Below, piece after piece: positions 5,262-5,767 of a stretch of 5,767 bases of DNA. A program made the position numbers and the translations under genes. The notes under the pieces are model-generated. The model saw only the letters and a list, made by a program, of their open reading frames with translations, searched no databases and was not told where the DNA came from. This DNA comes from Candidatus Aminicenantota bacterium. GTDB lineage: Bacteria; Acidobacteriota; Aminicenantia; Aminicenantales; Saccharicenantaceae. The stretch spans positions 1-5,767 of the forward strand of contig JAPKZE010000148.1 of NCBI GenBank assembly GCA_026393955.1, read 5' to 3'. Numbering within the stretch: position 1 is the first letter of the stretch; the number at the start of each line of letters is the position of its first letter.

Positions 5262-5767
5262 CTAGGACAGGACCTTGAGGAGACGGTAATCGGACTCGAT
5301 CTCCGTCTTTTTGACGTCGCCGGCCGCACCGAAAGCGAGGAACTCGACCCGGTCGCCCGCGACGTGGACGAGCCCGCCGGTCCGGCCCTCGGCCAGGGCC
5401 TCGACGGCGGCGTACCCGAGGCGGGCCGCCAGGATGCGGTCGACCGCGGTCGGCCGGCCGCCCCTCTGGATGTGGCCGAGCACGGCGATGCGTGTCTCGA
5501 GCCCCGTCGCCGCGGTGACCGCCGAGGCGACCTCACCGGCCGTGGCCCGGCCCTCGGCCGCGACGATGATCCAGCTGGCCTTGCCTCGGGCCCGGCCCGC
5601 ACGGATCTCCTCGCAGACCGCCTCGAGCGGCACGTCCTTCTCCGGGACAAGGACCTCCTCACAGCCGCCGGCCAGGGCGACCTGCATGGCGATCCAGCCG
5701 CATTTGCGGCCCATGACCTCGACGACGAATATCCGCTCGAGCGAGGTCGCCGTGTCGCGGATCTTGT
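5262..5767 (-). CDS. pfkA: 6-phosphofructokinase, C-terminal part (N-terminus beyond window edge)
   Basis: This enzyme phosphorylates fructose-6-phosphate to fructose-1,6-bisphosphate in cytoplasmic glycolysis. The frame enters at the right edge of the window and gives 167 residues up to the TAG at 5264-5262, roughly the last half of a typical 320-360-residue enzyme. Sugar-phosphate-binding signatures are intact: VVEVMGRKCGW near fragment residues 14-24 (the E. coli Met169-Gly170-Arg171 site), the Glu of VAAEG (the Glu222 position), ETRIAVLGHIQRGG with the Arg243, His249 and Arg252 equivalents, and DRILAARLG after it. The CGW after EVMGR and the HIQRGGRPTAVDR form resemble the 'mixed-substrate' PFK clade more than E. 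coli PfkA. The residues that decide ATP versus PPi as donor lie in the missing N-terminal part, so the donor is undecided. The ATG at 5714 is internal to the EVMGR motif and is not the start. The gene precedes the propeller gene by 61 bp on the same strand. Confidence 0.93.
   Translation of the reverse strand, partial: KIRDTATSLERIFVVEVMGRKCGWIAMQVALAGGCEEVLVPEKDVPLEAVCEEIRAGRARGKASWIIVAAEGRATAGEVASAVTAATGLETRIAVLGHIQRGGRPTAVDRILAARLGYAAVEALAEGRTGGLVHVAGDRVEFLAFGAAGDVKKTEIESDYRLLKVLS

Noticed and set aside
5201..5662. N-terminal extension of the propeller protein to a 946-residue product
   Set aside because: The extension overlaps pfkA in another frame and is Arg/Ser-rich shadow sequence. 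The ATG at 5200 has GGAGG and begins a proper signal peptide.

Overview
The window is GC-rich and strongly biased to G or C at third codon positions. It holds four protein-coding genes, packed with short gaps. It suggests a free-living bacterial chromosome. A glycogen-synthesis gene, a phosphofructokinase whose motifs look like the 'mixed' ATP/PPi clade, and a secreted sortilin/VPS10-like BNR-repeat protein together recall Acidobacteriota or Candidatus Aminicenantes. That placement rests on family distribution and general impression only, because no rRNA or marker gene is present.

Layout, left to right. (1) Positions 1-1162, minus strand: glgC, glucose-1-phosphate adenylyltransferase, cut at its C-terminus by the window edge. 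(2) Positions 1163-1270: a divergent promoter region. Each gene has a plausible sigma70-type promoter whose predicted transcript starts within about 3 nt of the ATG, so both may be leaderless. A GGCCGC-N9-GCGGCC dyad overlaps the glgC promoter. (3) Positions 1271-2785, plus strand: an FAD-dependent oxidoreductase of the phytoene desaturase/carotenoid isomerase/RetSat superfamily, substrate unknown. (4) Positions 2786-2821: a 36-bp convergent gap with a perfect 6-bp hairpin. (5) Positions 2822-5200, minus strand: a signal-peptide-bearing, 792-residue beta-propeller protein with eleven Asp-box (BNR) repeats. (6) Positions 5201-5261: an AT-rich gap with a Shine-Dalgarno site and a candidate extended -10 promoter. 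(7) Positions 5262-5767, minus strand: the C-terminal third or more of a 6-phosphofructokinase, cut at its N-terminus by the window edge.

glgC and pfkA are two central-carbon genes: glgC commits glucose-1-phosphate to glycogen, and pfkA commits fructose-6-phosphate to glycolysis. The propeller gene lies downstream of pfkA in the same direction, but it appears to have its own promoter and acts outside the cytoplasm, so a functional link is not shown. The FAD enzyme has no isoprenoid or carotenoid partner in the window.

I found no mobile element, CRISPR array, RNA gene or defence-like cassette, and no convincing undescribed system. The observations most worth a second look are the paired leaderless-type promoters, the promoter-overlapping dyad, and the compact propeller protein that ends right after its last blade.
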